Origin: Castor canadensis
Lineage: Eukaryota > Chordata > Mammalia > Rodentia > Castoridae
Direction of reading: 5' to 3'
DNA: 64,000 bases
NCBI RefSeq assembly: GCF_047511655.1
Contig: NC_133398.1
Coordinates: forward strand, 106,346,332 to 106,410,331
A model generated the notes under the pieces. The model was not told the DNA's origin, searched no databases, and was given only the letters and a program-made list of their open reading frames with translations. The translations under genes were made by a program, and so were the position numbers. Below, piece after piece: positions 46,079 to 57,985 of the stretch. Numbering within the stretch: position 1 is the stretch's first letter; each line of letters begins with the position of its first letter.

Positions 46079-46262
46079 GTTTTTAATTGACATAATTGAA
46101 TATTTGTAGGGCACAGTAATAAGCATATTCATCATTTTGAATGTTTATCATTTCTTTGCATTGAAAGCATTCAAAATCTCTTCTAGCTATTTTGAGATCT
46201 ACAATAAATTTTGTTAACTACAGTCACCCTCTTGTGCTATAGAGCACAAGAACTTTTTCTCC
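46079..46262 (-). mobile_element. L1M 3' UTR
   Basis: 'agtttttaattgacataatt' (46078) and 'actacagtcaccctcttgtg' (46218) are L1MA-like 3' UTR landmarks in reverse, as at 50718. Confidence 0.75.
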
Positions 46263-49075
46263 TACCTGACAGTGGAAGAAACCTGTTTATGGAGGACCAG
46301 TGCACTCCTCTGGCTTCAGAGCCCTCTTGTCAGGGTGGAGGACGAAGGCTGGGTTCTGCTTGCATTGCCCTGCACACTACAGTCCAAGCTTAGGAGAGTA
46401 GAGTGTATTTGGGAAAGGTCTGGGTGCTGCTGCTGTCACAGGGGCAAACCAAGTCTTTGGACCTCACTACCTTCTAAAGTGAAAGGAAACATGGCATCAT
46501 AGCATCCAAGGCCTCTTCCAACTGGAAAAGCCCTCAGGCTGTGAATGCTACGCTATATGGCCTGCTGGCATCAGTATTGGTGAGGCTAATTCTCCACCTA
46601 CCTGCCAGGCTCCAGCTCTTGGCTGGTTTGCTGAAAGAGGCTCTCACTCTGCCTTATGGAATAAGTCCCACGAGTCTGAGCTGCTTCCAGTGCTGGTTTT
46701 CCTGGCAATGACGATGGCTTCCTCCATGGTTTATGATAGACTGCGGATATGTAGAAAGAAGGCAAAATAGCAGGAAATTGTGTTAGGTCTTCTGTATGTT
46801 CATGCTACATCGTGGCTAGTACCCCAGGGTCAGATGGTGAAGGTGTTCTGAGTGGCTGTCTATTCCACTGAGTACCAGGAGACTCTTTACATCAGTGTGT
46901 GCTGTGTACATGTGCACAGTCCTCTCAGAACCTACCAGTTTGCACATGCACACCTGGCATTCAGACACACTCAGCTAGCTACTGGCCTGTCCAGCCAGGA
47001 GGCCCAGCCCTGCCCTGCTTCTAGCCTCCTGTGCCTCTCCACACCATGCAATGTGACAGCATGGGGATCAGACTATAGAGCTTTTCCAGTCTGCATGAGC
47101 ATCACATCCAGAAGTTCTGTGTTCACCCTGAGCCTGTTGCTATTTCCCTGGGACTCCATTAGCCTTTCCTAGCACATGCCTCCAACGGAGAGGCCTGGAC
47201 AGACACACATCCAGTTCCCTTTTGTCACAAGTCCTTGTTCCCAGCACCTCCAAGGTCCCTCACTCATGTTTCATCTCCATCCCTGCGTGGGAATATTTCA
47301 AGAGCATGTAGAAAAAGCCTGATCTGTAATTATGGAAACCAAGAATGGAAATATTTCTATTAATATTGGTCCCAGATATGCCACCTACTCAGAGACAAGC
47401 ATTGTTGGCCAAGGGCGAGGTGGGCTGGGTATAGCCTCTGAGTCTGAGCTCCCATGCACTCCAGAAGTCTTGCTGTCCCCCTTAGCCACAGGTCCTCATG
47501 CTTGGGAGGGTTGCATGGCAGTGTCTCTCTGCCCAGCTCCTGCACTCACCATCTCCATCCATCCTCATCCTCCTTCAACATCAAAATTCTCCATAGGCCA
47601 GCTCTCCTTCCAACCCAGCATCTCAGGGAAGTGTTTACTGAGGAGGAAGAGCGAATCCGGAAGCAGCTGTGTGAAGGGCCCAGGGCTGGGTCCCCCGGGG
47701 CTCATGCTTGGCCATCTGTGTCTCCTCTTCAGGCTAATCTCTCTGGTTCTCAGAGAAGCAGCCCATTAACTCAGACAGCTGGGAAATGATGGAAACCATC
47801 TTTTTTTTTTTTCAAACAGTGCTTATTATGCAATGTTTATGTTTCAGGATCCGGGAGACTTTCGAACGATGACCTTTCACAAGCTGTCCAGGGCCAGAGG
47901 CGTGGGTGCTGGGAACTCACACTGAGCCCCACTCTTCCTGCCTGGATCCCAGTCAGGAGCCACATGGAGCAGCTCATACCAGTGGTACGTGTGCTGACCA
48001 GTGAGAGGCTGGATTTAGGTATTTTTAGATTCAGTTGATGATTTTGATGCAAGGCCTGCCTGAAAGATAGTTTTCTTGCAGCAAAATTGTCCTTTGCAGA
48101 ATGACAGTTATGTCTTCTAGAGAGGGTTAATTCAAGGACAGTGTGAACTGTGCCCTTGGAAATGGGCCCTGATCTCAAGTGTTTCTTGACCTGCATCACT
48201 GAAAGCCCTGAGCTGAGATCCATGGGAGGCTCTGGTTACAGAAGGAGGCCTAGAAATACCACCCTCACCTGGGGAACGTCTCTATTTGGCCTGAGCCTCC
48301 TTCTCCCACCTCCTTCTCTCTGCATCTATCACGTGGGGGTTTCCCATAACACAGGAGGAACGAACCCTGCCACCAATCTCTTTGCTCCCTGCTTGGGTCA
48401 GCGACTCTGCTTTCATTCCCAGACACACAGATTTCGTTCTAGAAAAATAAATGAGGACAGGATGCTGGGTCAAAGGAAGTCTAATTGAGTATGAAAAGCC
48501 ATAATCGTATAGGGAAAATTTTATTCTCGATTCAAAGAAAATCAGTTTCATAGAAGCAGTCCAAATTACACATTTCAGCTCAAACATGTTTCCAAAAAAG
48601 TTAGCCTACCATGTTTAATGGGATAAAATTTTAAAAGCTTCTATTTCAGTTTTTATGTGGAGAGCTTTATCTGGGGCTTCTTTCCATATGGTAATTCATT
48701 TGATTCAGAAATGATTTTTCTAGTCAATGTGTTTCTTCTCTTTGCATCAAATGCTATTTTTCAGATTTTAAGTGTTTTAAGGTACAGCCGATTTGTTGGA
48801 ACGCAAGCTTGATCTTTATTTCTGAAAGGTCAGATTTTTACATGAGTTTTGGCACATGAAGGAATAATTAGACATGAAAGAGAAGACTCCTTTCTGTTTC
48901 GTGGCCCAGGATGCAGTCAGTGAACTCTGGGAACGATGGCCTCTTCCTCACTCACCCTGCTTTGCCTATTGTCTTGCTGGTGGCTCTGGATTTGGGGGAA
49001 AGGTTGGGATGCACAAAACCTTTTCAGTGATGAAACTCCTCACCACACACCCACTGCATCATTGGTCAGCTTTCT
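46263..49075. other. 2.8 kb of apparently single-copy, GC-richer sequence
   Basis: No repeat recognised except a T11 run near 47801. Overlapping open frames of 100-145 codons (47332-47769, 47454-47789, 47837-48223) lie on both strands with no recognised domain, no initiation context and no exon-like edges. The lack of transposons makes it a candidate regulatory or unrecognised exon region, but nothing can be claimed. Confidence 0.45.
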
Positions 49076-49500
49076 GCCACTGAAACAAAATACCAGAGAT
49101 AATCAAGTTATAAGGCAGAAAGGTGTATTTGGGCTCACTGTGTCAGAGGTTTCATTCCAGGGTTGCTTGAACCCATTGCTTTGGGCCTGTGATGGGGCAA
49201 TTCATCATGGCAGGAACATGTGGTGAAGCAAAGATGTCCACCTCATGGCAGCCGGGAAGCAAAAGCAAGAGATAAAAAGACTAAGTGTGGGAGGTGTTTA
49301 GGTACTTAGGTCCAAGGAAGAAAAAGCAACAAATGAGAACTCCTCATGTAGCAGGGCAGGAGTGAGGAGGGTAAGAATGGAAAAACAGCTATTCTACTTA
49401 ATTCTGGTTCCTGACTGCAGCATGAAAACCGGACTATTTGAGGCAGTTTGTATTTTTAAGAAATGGCCTCAATGGTATCACTAGTTCAGTCCCACACCTG
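49076..49500 (-). mobile_element. MaLR LTR, minus strand
   Basis: 'aaacaaaataccagagataa' (49083), 'ggtgtatttgggctcactgt' and the later 'aaatggcctcaatggtatca' follow MST/THE1-type order in reverse. Confidence 0.65.
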
Positions 49501-50717
49501 TTGTGACATTCTCTACCTCCCAACAAGAAGAGGCCCTGGAGAGGGGGATGGGGAGTCAGTGTCTAGTGGGGACACTTTCCTTTGGGGACGGTGAAGAGAG
49601 TCATGGAGATGGATGTGTGGTTGCACAACATGACAACTGTGCTTCACCCATCATTTATTAGACTTAACCTTATAAATTGCACAATGAGCAGATTTAAACA
49701 ATAGTGTGGTTCATGAGCTAATATTTAAAATGGATCTTTGTGATTTTCTTCAGCTTTATCTAAAGTGAATCTACTTAATACTACTGAATTATGCACTTAA
49801 AAATGGCTAAGGTAAATATTATCTTTTGTTATCATATTATAATTTCCTAAAAGAGAAGAAGAGTCACCTTTCCTGTTCTTGAATCTTGGTGATGGCCTGG
49901 GGTGGGGTTGGGGGTTACAATGTAATATTATTTTAAATGGAAACAATGGAAAATTTTTAATCTCTTTGATATTTTCAAGGAACGAGTTGCTTCTATCTGA
50001 GGAAAAAAATACATTGCCAGGTAAAGTGTTCTTGCTAAGAGAAGACCAGCTGCAAATAGTTTGGCCTAGAAGAAAAAAAAGCATTGAAAAAACATCCTTC
50101 CAGTGAGAATGGCTCTGAGCTCTCCTGTGCATCGTCCACACAAAGCACCTGTTTGGGTTGCCATGACAACCTGGCACCCTTGTGTAGAGGGGTTTGAAGA
50201 AGTCAAACTCAACATGGAAGTTTTATCGATTTGAAATCGACATGACCTTGGCCTATTTCCATCATCTTAGATAAGCCAGGTTTAGCTTTTCAATTTGCAG
50301 ATGAAAACAGGAATAGATTAGTAGAACAACTTAGTAATTTTCTTTTATAATTTCAAATGCTCTAGGACATAGATAATAAAAACATTTCCTACCACTTTTC
50401 CATCCTGTAATTGATCTGTATATCTTCAGCTTCATAATACCAAACCAAAAGCTAGTGACTTGAAACAGTGGTGATATTTTTTTTCTTTCTGCCTGTGGCA
50501 GGGCTTAGCTAGAGAACTCATCTCTATTTCATACGTTTTTAACTGGGGTACCTAGATGATGGCTTCTGGAATCACCCATGGGCTTGATCATGGCAGGTTG
50601 GGTGTTTCTAGCTGCCATCTGGGACCTCAGCTAGGGTCCTTGGTTAGAACAACCTACATGTGGCCGCCTCATGTGCCCTTCTGGGTTTCCTCACATCATG
50701 GTGGCTGGGTTCCAGTT
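49501..50717. other. Unassigned sequence
   Basis: No repeat recognised. The 126-codon minus frame at 49797-50177 is unsupported. Confidence 0.45.
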
Positions 50718-51062
50718 TTTCTTTTTCTTTTAATTTGTTGACATACAACATTCACACTTATTTATGGGGTGTGGTATTTGATGTATGAATACAATATGTA
50801 ATGATCAATTCAGGGTAATTATAGCATTCCCATCCCCTTATTATTTATGTTTTGAGGCCTTAAGCTCTTCTCTCCTAGATCCTTAATACTAATGGTTGTT
50901 ATAAACTATAGTCAACCTACTGTATTGGGGAGCACCATAACTTACTCCTTCTATCTATCTGTGTTTTGGTAGCCATTTCCCAACCTCTCTCTATTTCCCC
51001 ACTGCCCTTCCCTTCCCAATCTCTGGTAATCATGCTCTACTTCTGTGTGATCAACTTATTTG
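50718..51062 (-). mobile_element. L1M 3' UTR
   Basis: 'tttgatgtatgaatacaata' (50777), 'aactatagtcaacctactgt' (50905) and 'aatctctggtaatcatgctc' (51018) are L1MA-like 3' UTR landmarks in reverse. It abuts an oppositely oriented ORF2 piece. Confidence 0.8.
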
Positions 51063-51245
51063 GCTTCCACAAATAATGAAACTACTAGAAGAAAACATAA
51101 GATAAAGACTTTAAGACATTGGTATAGGCAAATATTTTTTTGGATAAGACTCCTAAAGCGTAGGCAACAAAAGCAAAACTAGACAAATGGGGTTATGTCA
51201 AACTAAAAACCTTCAGCATAACATAGGAAACAATCCACAGAGTTA
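51063..51245 (+). mobile_element. L1 ORF2 C-terminal fragment, inverted relative to its tail
   Basis: 'actactagaagaaaacataa' and 'agcaaaactagacaaatggg' are ORF2 sequence on the + strand. With the minus-strand tail at 50718 this looks like one L1 with an inverted 5' part. Confidence 0.75.
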
Positions 51246-51411
51246 AGGAACAACCCACTGTGTGAGTTGAAAAGTCAAATTCTGTTGGTCAGAAGCTAGT
51301 CAGTAAAGCCACCCCCTATGCTAGGGAAGAGAGGCCAGTTTCCGCCTTTCCATGAGAGGAATGCGAAGGATTTTTTAACATACTTTAAAATCACCACAAT
51401 GCCTTGTCAGA

Positions 51412-51820
51412 TGTATCAGTGCTAATAACACAACACCACAGACTGGGTAAGTTCTAGAGAAAAGAGGTTTATTTTGGCTCATGGATCTGGTGCAAAGTTA
51501 AGGGACCACATCCGCGATGGCTTTTCTGCCAGCAGTGTCCCAAAGTGGTGCAGAGCATCACATGGTGAGGAACAGGGAGTGGCGCGTGTGCTGGTGGGTG
51601 CATCTTCCGGTCTCTCTTCCTATACAGCCACCAGGATTCGATCACAGGAACTCCATCTCAAGGACCTTACATAACCTTAATCACTTCCCAAGTGCCTCGC
51701 CCATAAGCACCATAATTGCATTAAGTTTCCATTCTCTTAATACTCACATTGGGGATTAAACTCCAACATGACTTTTGGGGTGGGGGATGGGGGATGGAGC
51801 AAACCATAATTCAAGCCACA
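51412..51820 (-). mobile_element. MaLR (MST/THE1-like) LTR, minus strand
   Basis: 'acaccacagactgggtaagt', 'aaaagaggtttattttggct' and the end 'gcaaaccataattcaagcca' are typical of MST/THE1 LTRs in reverse. 409 bases with TG and CA in the expected places. Confidence 0.85.
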
Positions 51821-52113
51821 GTCTCCAGTATTACTAATTAATGAGTGAACCTGAATTCTACTCAGAATCCTTCTTAATATAGTGTTCCAGTCAGCAGTTG
51901 GCCATCTGCTAGAGTTGGCCCTGAAATCAAGACTCCTCTGATATCCTTGCTCTAGGCCAATGGTCCAGTTTCAGACAGGACACAGGCTCTTCGTCATCAG
52001 GGCCCTTTGAGACCACAGTAAGTCCTGACAAATTGGCCAATATAATGAGCTTTTCATAAAGATAAACTTGACCCTATTTGAAGAGTGTCCATTATTCTGA
52101 GATCGTGTACTTC
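51821..52113. other. Unassigned sequence
   Basis: Possible 3' flank of the coding remnant at 52114. No repeat recognised. Confidence 0.4.
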
Positions 52114-52356
52114 CTACATTTTGAGGGCGTTAAGCAATTCTTTCTTAGGAATTGAGGAAACAATAAACAGAAGTTTTATTATTTCAATCTCCTTTTCAAA
52201 TACTGCTGATCCATGCAATCCAAAAGTCATGATCCCCTGCCTTAGGTCATTCAAGGTGGTTGAAACATCATTGTTGTAAAAGCTGTCAGGAGTGCCGCCC
52301 AGCACAGAAGTGACACTCCAGCCCTTCTCCAGGAGGTGACCTGTGGAGACCTGCAT
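52114..52356 (-). pseudogene. 80-codon open frame, possible gene fragment or processed pseudogene
   Basis: Minus-strand frame with protein-like composition: alternating hydrophobic and charged residues, for example EKEIEIIKLLFIVSSIPKKE near its end, and a balanced use of all residue classes. I cannot name the family. The sequence upstream (to about 52450) shows coding-like runs in another frame, hinting at an older frameshift. No introns, promoter or poly-A tail were identified. Confidence 0.25.
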
Positions 52357-53559
52357 GCTGCTCCTTTGGAACCACCACCTTGTCTTTGCTTGGGTCTCTG
52401 AATAGAGTTTGGTGGCTCTGTCTTTCCTCTCTCTTCTACCTTCCTCCTGGGTGGTCCTGGAGGCTGGGCATGTGGGAGAACCTTGATAAATTAGGTGTGT
52501 GTGCTGCTGGTAGAATCAGATGATCTGTGTTCTGGGAAAGATAATCTAACAGTCAGAGCTGTCTTTTTCTCAGCAGTCTCCAATTCAACCAAGAGGGACT
52601 CTGTATAATGAAGAATTATGGCGGATGAGTCAGAGTTAGCCAACAGGATTTAGAGAGGAGTCAAATGTGGAAAACAAACCAAAATGATACCTTGAAGCAA
52701 AATTAAAAAGTTGATACATTATATAGCCTGCTGGGTTTTCTGAGGTTCCTTTATATCTATTGTCTCTTACTTTGTCAATCAGAGAATTAATGAGTCAACC
52801 TACTCACAACGATGGAGTTCAAGTTTGTGAGGGGAACCTTGAAGCTACTTTTCATGCAAATCCTTGGAAATTGTAGGATTGTCAACGAAGATACAGAATT
52901 CTCCAGATTACAGAACATTAAGACAGAGAATGGGGGAATGTAAAAGAGGAAGAAGGGAGGAAAATGAGGAAAGGAAAGAAAAAGGGTTAAAGGACATCTT
53001 TTACCTAGAGCTGTCACTTCAGATTAGGAGGAAACAAAAATCAGGACTTCTTTAAATGACATTAAAGGACTTACTGGAGTGGGCAGTCAACAGACCTCCC
53101 CTGGGGCAGGGCCTGACCAAATCTTGCTGTATTTGAGGCTACCGATCTTCTGCTCAAGGCTTTCACAGGGGAAAAAGACAAACATCAACCCCAGCAATCA
53201 CAGAAATTGCTCTGCTGCTCTGTTCCCTACACAACAAGAGAAAAACAAAACAAGCATAAGTCCCATCAGCAAGGCCCAAGGAAAATACCACAATGACAGC
53301 TTTGTTTTCTGTAAGCCATCTCAACATAAAACTCAACGCCATGGTCCCTTCCAGCTCTCAGATGTCAAACTGTGTTACTCATTCCAGGACATCTGAGGGT
53401 TCAGGGTTGAGCTGTGTAGTCAGCTGCACTGCCCAGCGCAGCTGCTGGACGTGGAGCGTTCAGTGCCACTCCTGCTGGACAGACCAGCTGACCCTGGGCT
53501 CAGCCTGAAGGAAGCAAGGGTGTGAACGGTGCTTCTGGCTCCGATTTGCAGGAACAGCA
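52357..53559. other. Unassigned sequence with purine-rich patch
   Basis: A GGAA-rich patch spans about 52943-52989. Short frames at 53079-53508 have no recognised motif. Confidence 0.4.
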
Positions 53560-53683
53560 TCTCTTGTAGATTTGTTTTTCTTGGTCTGGCTTGATTTATT
53601 GCTCCCAGGAAAATGTTTTCCAGATTCATCCATCTTATCACAAGTGGCCCAATTTCCTTCCTTTTGCTGAATAATATTCTATG
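53560..53683 (-). mobile_element. L1 ORF2 C-terminal fragment
   Basis: 'ttccagattcatccatctta' (53618) and 'ttgctgaataatattctatg' (53663) are the end of ORF2 and start of 3' UTR in reverse. The TA repeat that follows has grown from the L1 'tatata' site. Confidence 0.7.
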
Positions 53684-53713
53684 GCATATATATATATGTA
53701 TATATATATATAC

Positions 53714-53761
<48 letters not shown>
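53684..53761. repeat. (TA)n microsatellite
   Basis: 78 bases of TA with four single-base interruptions; the last 30 or more bases are pure. Hairpin-prone. Confidence 0.97.
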
Positions 53762-53765
<4 letters not shown>

Positions 53766-53930
53766 ATCTTAAGAAGTCAAGCTTACAGAAGCCAGATAGG
53801 GAAAATAGGGAGATCTCAGTTGAAAGGTACAAATGATCAGGTACAAGATAATTAAGTTTTGTGCGTCTAATTGCCACCATGGAGATCATTGTGAACAACA
53901 CTGTATCATATACTTGAAATGTGTAAGGAA
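53762..53930 (+). mobile_element. L1M 3' UTR, left part
   Basis: 'gtacaagataattaagtttt' and 'aacactgtatcatatacttg' are L1M 3' UTR landmarks on + and continue at 54125 after a SINE. With the minus piece at 53560 this resembles another 5'-inverted L1. Confidence 0.7.
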
Positions 53931-54115
53931 TGTGTTTCTCCTCTCCCTCCCCCTCTCCCTCCCTGCCTCTCTCTCTTTCTCACAGTCAAGGTCTCACTGT
54001 GTTGCCCAGGCTGGTCGTGAAGCCCTAGGCGCCAGCGGTCCTCTTTGACCCCCCTCCCTCCGCCTGCAAGTGTTTGGACTAGAGGCTCACGGCCCCCACA
54101 CCCTGCTTGCAAGAA
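53931..54115 (-). mobile_element. CT-rich stretch plus B1-like SINE
   Basis: 'gtctcactgtgttgcccagg' (53989) is a B1/Alu-type motif in reverse, preceded by about 50 bases of CT-rich sequence. Diverged. Confidence 0.65.
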
Positions 54116-54124
54116 TTTCATACA

Positions 54125-54248
54125 CACAAATGGTTCATCTGCGAGGCAACAGATGTGTTAACCAGATTTATTGTGCTAATCACTGCACAACACACACATA
54201 TATCAAAGTATGACATTGTATACCTTAAATATGTATAATTTTTATCAA
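54125..54248 (+). mobile_element. L1M 3' UTR, right part
   Basis: 'acatatatcaaagtatgaca' and 'accttaaatatgtataattt' end the L1M 3' UTR that starts at 53762. Confidence 0.8.
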
Positions 54249-54249
54249 T

Positions 54250-54392
54250 TTTTTTGTTTTGGGTATTTTCATTTTCTTTTTGTTTTTGAGGCAGGGTCTC
54301 ACTATGTAGCCCAGACTGGTCTCGAACTCACGATTGTCCTGCCTCTGCCTCCCAAATTTTGGAATTACAGGGATGTACAACTGTACCTGGCA
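54250..54392 (-). mobile_element. B1-like SINE
   Basis: 'gcagggtctcactatgtagc' and 'ctggtctcgaactcacgatt' on + are a rodent B1 in reverse, with the A tail as a T-rich block at left. Confidence 0.9.
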
Positions 54393-54570
54393 CTGTTTCC
54401 AATTATATCTGAATAAAGTTGGGGGAGGGGAAATCTCTCTCTTATTCAGTTTCTTTATATCTCTCCATCCCTACCTAGAATAGCCAAGGGCCCTGGGGCT
54501 TTGTTCTGCAAAATGGTACATGCACACTAACCAATGTCTAATCATGATTCTGAGCTGGAAATATGGTTTT

Positions 54571-54764
54571 GTTTTGTTTTGTTTGCAGTACTGGGGTTTG
54601 AACACAGGGCCTACATCTTGAGCCACTCCACCAGCCCTTTTTGTGTTAGGTATTTTCGAGATAGGCTCTTGCAAACTATTTGCCTGGGCTGGCTTCCAAC
54701 CACAATCTTCCTGATCTCTGCCTCCTGAGTAGTTAGGATTACAGGCATGAGCCTCCGGCATCCG
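54571..54764 (-). mobile_element. Composite SINE with target-site duplication
   Basis: ID-like unit ('tactggggtttgaacacagg' on +) plus B1-like head. Flanked by 'gctggaaatatggtttt' (54554-54570) and 'gctggaaatacatttt' (54765-54780), a good duplication with two or three changes. Confidence 0.88.
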
Positions 54765-54800
54765 GCTGGAAATACATTTTAAGCTTTAAAAAAAAAAAAA

Positions 54801-56169
54801 ACCCAAAGAACAGGACACAGCTTGTCCTTGGCCCACCTGCAGGTGGTCTGGTCTTGAGCCCACGTCACCTGTGGACAAATTCCAGTTTTCCCACATCGGA
54901 ACTCACAGTGTGGGCCTCTGCCCTTGGATCTTTCCTTGTGTTGGTCAGCTGAGCAGTCCTCTGGAGTACATTAAGACCTGTTAGATCCAGTACTGCTTCT
55001 TCCCAGGCAGATAATCCTTGGAGGAACCTTGGTGTATTTATTTTGAGAGCTACTTCCATAAAAGAGAACCTATCTTCTATCTCACAAAATGCATGTCACA
55101 GAGAACAAACCCACCTGAGGCCACCCTCTGGCTGCATAATTGCTGCTCTGCACCATAGGAAATGAGTGGCCACAACACAGGTAGCCAGTTTGGGAGTTGC
55201 ATTAAAAGCCCTGTCACTACAAAAAAATTATACCCTAGTGCAAAACCCAAGTCCCCTTTTCTTGAGATCCAGGCATCACCAGAAAGAGCAGAAACAAGAC
55301 CAGTGTAATTACCTCTGATGCACAATTACTGCCAAGCGCTGAAAACAGAGGCCCGGCCCTGCCTGTCTCCCAGCCTGCCTGGCCACAGTCAATCCCTCTG
55401 AAAGCAGGCAGCTCCACCCTGGGGTTCTTGTGTGTGTAAAATGGCTATGTGCCCTGGAAGTGGGGACAGGGAGATAACTTTTTCCTTGTGTTTCTTATAT
55501 GGGTCAAGTTCACTGTGCAGCAGCATGAAGGAAAAATGACGTCCATTCTGCAAGTGAGCATCCCTGAGGATAAGAACAGAGATAATTCGTGTTTGTTGAT
55601 TCGTTCCTTTAAAAAAAGCAAATCGCATGCAGTGGTGTGGTCAGAAGTTCAGTACATAGACAGGACCAGCGTGTGACAGTCTCCCACAGAGCCCTGGCCT
55701 GACAAGGACAGATTCCTGCAGACAATGACATGCACACACTCAGGTCTTCCCTCCCTCCTTCAGTGTGGCAACAGGGATACTTCTCCAGGCTTTGCCTGGA
55801 GAAGAGTCAACTATGTTATGGAAGATACCTCATCGGGAAGAATCAACAGTAAAGCCAGCAGGCCTGGGAGGAAACAGCTGAAACCCACAGCAGCCTGGCC
55901 AAGGCTTCCCACTCATCTGCTACACTCATGGAAGACTTTCTGGCCTCCATGTTAGGAGGCATCTCCTGTGACACTCTCAGAACTCCTTGAAATCCTTCCT
56001 CAGAGAATTTGTCACCCTGGCCACTAAGTAATTGTGCAATTGCTTAATATCTGTCTCTCCCTCCAGAAGTGGCACAAGGGCCAGCCCTATGCCTGACTCG
56101 TTTGCTGCTGGATTCCCTGTGCCTAGAGCAGTGCTTTGTATGGGCTAGGAGCTTGTGTTCACTGGACAA
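54801..56169. other. Unassigned, apparently single-copy sequence
   Basis: No repeat or exon recognised. Frames on both strands overlap (54865-55628) and none has a recognised domain. Confidence 0.45.
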
Positions 56170-56381
56170 GTGGATGGAAAGGGGTAGATGGGTGTATGAA
56201 TGAATGGGTTGATAGATGGATGATGGATGGATGGTTGGATGGATGCATGAATGGATGGATGAATGGATGGATGGATGGATGGATAGGTGGATGAATGGGT
56301 AGGTGGTTAGGTGGATGGATGGATGGATGGACAAATGGATGGATGTCTGCACAAAGGAGTGGGTGGATGGACAGATAGATT
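56170..56381. repeat. (TGGA)n / (TGAA)n microsatellite
   Basis: About 210 bases of tetranucleotide repeat with TGAA, TGGT and AGGT variants. On the minus strand it yields spurious His/Pro/Ser/Ile-rich frames. Confidence 0.97.
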
Positions 56382-57924
56382 GAAACACTTCGCCCTCTAA
56401 CTTCTGAAATGAACTCCTCCAGGTATCTATCATGAGATTTTTCCGTTGGGAGGCTGAACATCCAGTTAGGTTGGACATGAGTGAGGTCATCTGGGAACGA
56501 CAGGTAAGCATGGTATCTCTGCCCCAGGTGTACCAATGGGAAGAGAGAGCCCTGTCCCTTAGAAGGGCATTACCCAGGGTTGTCAGGCAGTGCCCTGAGT
56601 CTATCTCAAAGCTTAACCAGAACAAAGCCTGGCCTGTTTCCAATGGGCCCCTTCACCCTATAAACTGTGCATATATTTATGTTATGCTTCAGGCCTGATG
56701 GAGACCAGATGTGACCAAATAGTGGTTTGTGCTGCCTGGGAATGCTGACATACCATCCTAGATGTCTTTTATGACTGCTTTTGCTCAGCAATCAGTCTTT
56801 AAATCTTAGGTTTGAGCCCTGATATACACCCATTAACTTCATTCTTCTGTGAAACAGAAACATCTGGCAACCTCAAAATGATTTGTTTTGCTTATGAGAG
56901 AAATACATCCATGCACAGCTTCTATTATCAGCCAGCCGAGTGCAGTACAAAGAATGTTCATGGGGAAGACAGAAGCCCAGGAACGGCTCAACCCTCACTT
57001 GCTGGGTGACCTTGGGCCTGGTGGTGCTCTCTAGGATGTAACTTCCTAATTATGCTTTTATGAATTATCATTTATTAAACACCTCCTTTGTTCTAGGCCC
57101 CCAACCAAAAGCTGAGTAAAAGTTACACAAGCATTCCCTTGTTCAGAGGGGAAAACAGCTTTCTGATATTGTAGCAGTCAGGAAGAGGTAGAATTCCATT
57201 CTCACTTTTCTAACTCTGAAGTGTCACCTCTATTCATTAAACCAAAGGACCCCTTTCACCTGTGAAATAAGGAGACTCAGCTGGATTGCTCTTTCCCAAA
57301 TTTGTGTTCCTTTGACACTCCTGGTTGAAAGTCTGAGGTCCCCTCCTCCAAAGAGTCAGTGATCAGGGACATTGAGGACCCAAAGTTGTCTCTGTTTGGG
57401 ACTTTGTGACACCATGAGCACATCCCAGGGGCTAGGAAGTCTTAGGACAAGAGCCCTGCTTAACTCTGTGTACTCCAGCTTCCCAAGCCAGTTGGTCTCC
57501 AGAACATTTTTGTTCCCTGAAATTTTTCCTAATATCATGAAAAATTGCAAATGCATCTTCATACAAAAAAAGTTTGTTGAGTACCTGATGGGCTTGGCAG
57601 GGTGGACCTTGCTGTACTTGGAGGGTATCCCCCTTAATAACTTTGGTGTGGCCTACCCTGATCTCTCCTTCTACACCTGGATGTGTTCTACAGAGTTCTT
57701 TCTTCTCTCTCCATAGTTGTAGTCACAATATAGGACACTCCTGCAAGGGAAGGCACACCAAAAACACTCCATGGGGGCTGGGGCAGAGATGAGCCATGTC
57801 TATTTAGCTTCACCAAGAGTAGCACAGCTGGTGCTACAGTGTCTCACTCCCTGAAAGGCCAGAGTTGGATTCTGAGTGGCATTTACTCAGCCCGTTTTCT
57901 TCAAGAATAGAAAGAAATGGTAGC
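56382..57924. other. Unassigned sequence
   Basis: Contains an 81-nt open interval with splice-like edges (56423-56503) and a weak MIR-like motif near 56995-57025 ('cttgctgggtgaccttggg'). Nothing firm. Confidence 0.4.
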
Positions 57925-57982
57925 AAGAGTGAGGCTGTGAGTTCAAACCCCAGTACCACCAAAAAATAAAATAAAATAATTA
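57925..57982 (+). mobile_element. ID-like SINE 3' fragment
   Basis: 'gtgagttcaaaccccagtac' followed by an (AAAAT)n tail. The 5' half is missing. Confidence 0.75.
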
Positions 57983-57985
57983 TGG

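Noticed and set aside
47332..47769. 145-codon + frame
   Set aside because: No recognised domain, overlapping frames of similar length in other phases and on the other strand, and no splice or initiation context. GC-rich composition explains the lack of stops.
56170..56381. CRISPR-like array
   Set aside because: The repeat unit is four bases with no spacers. It is a simple microsatellite in a eukaryotic genome.
56044..56643. 199-codon minus frame, longest on that strand in the region
   Set aside because: Its core is the reverse of the TGGA microsatellite (His/Pro/Ser/Ile repeats). The flanking residues show no recognisable protein.
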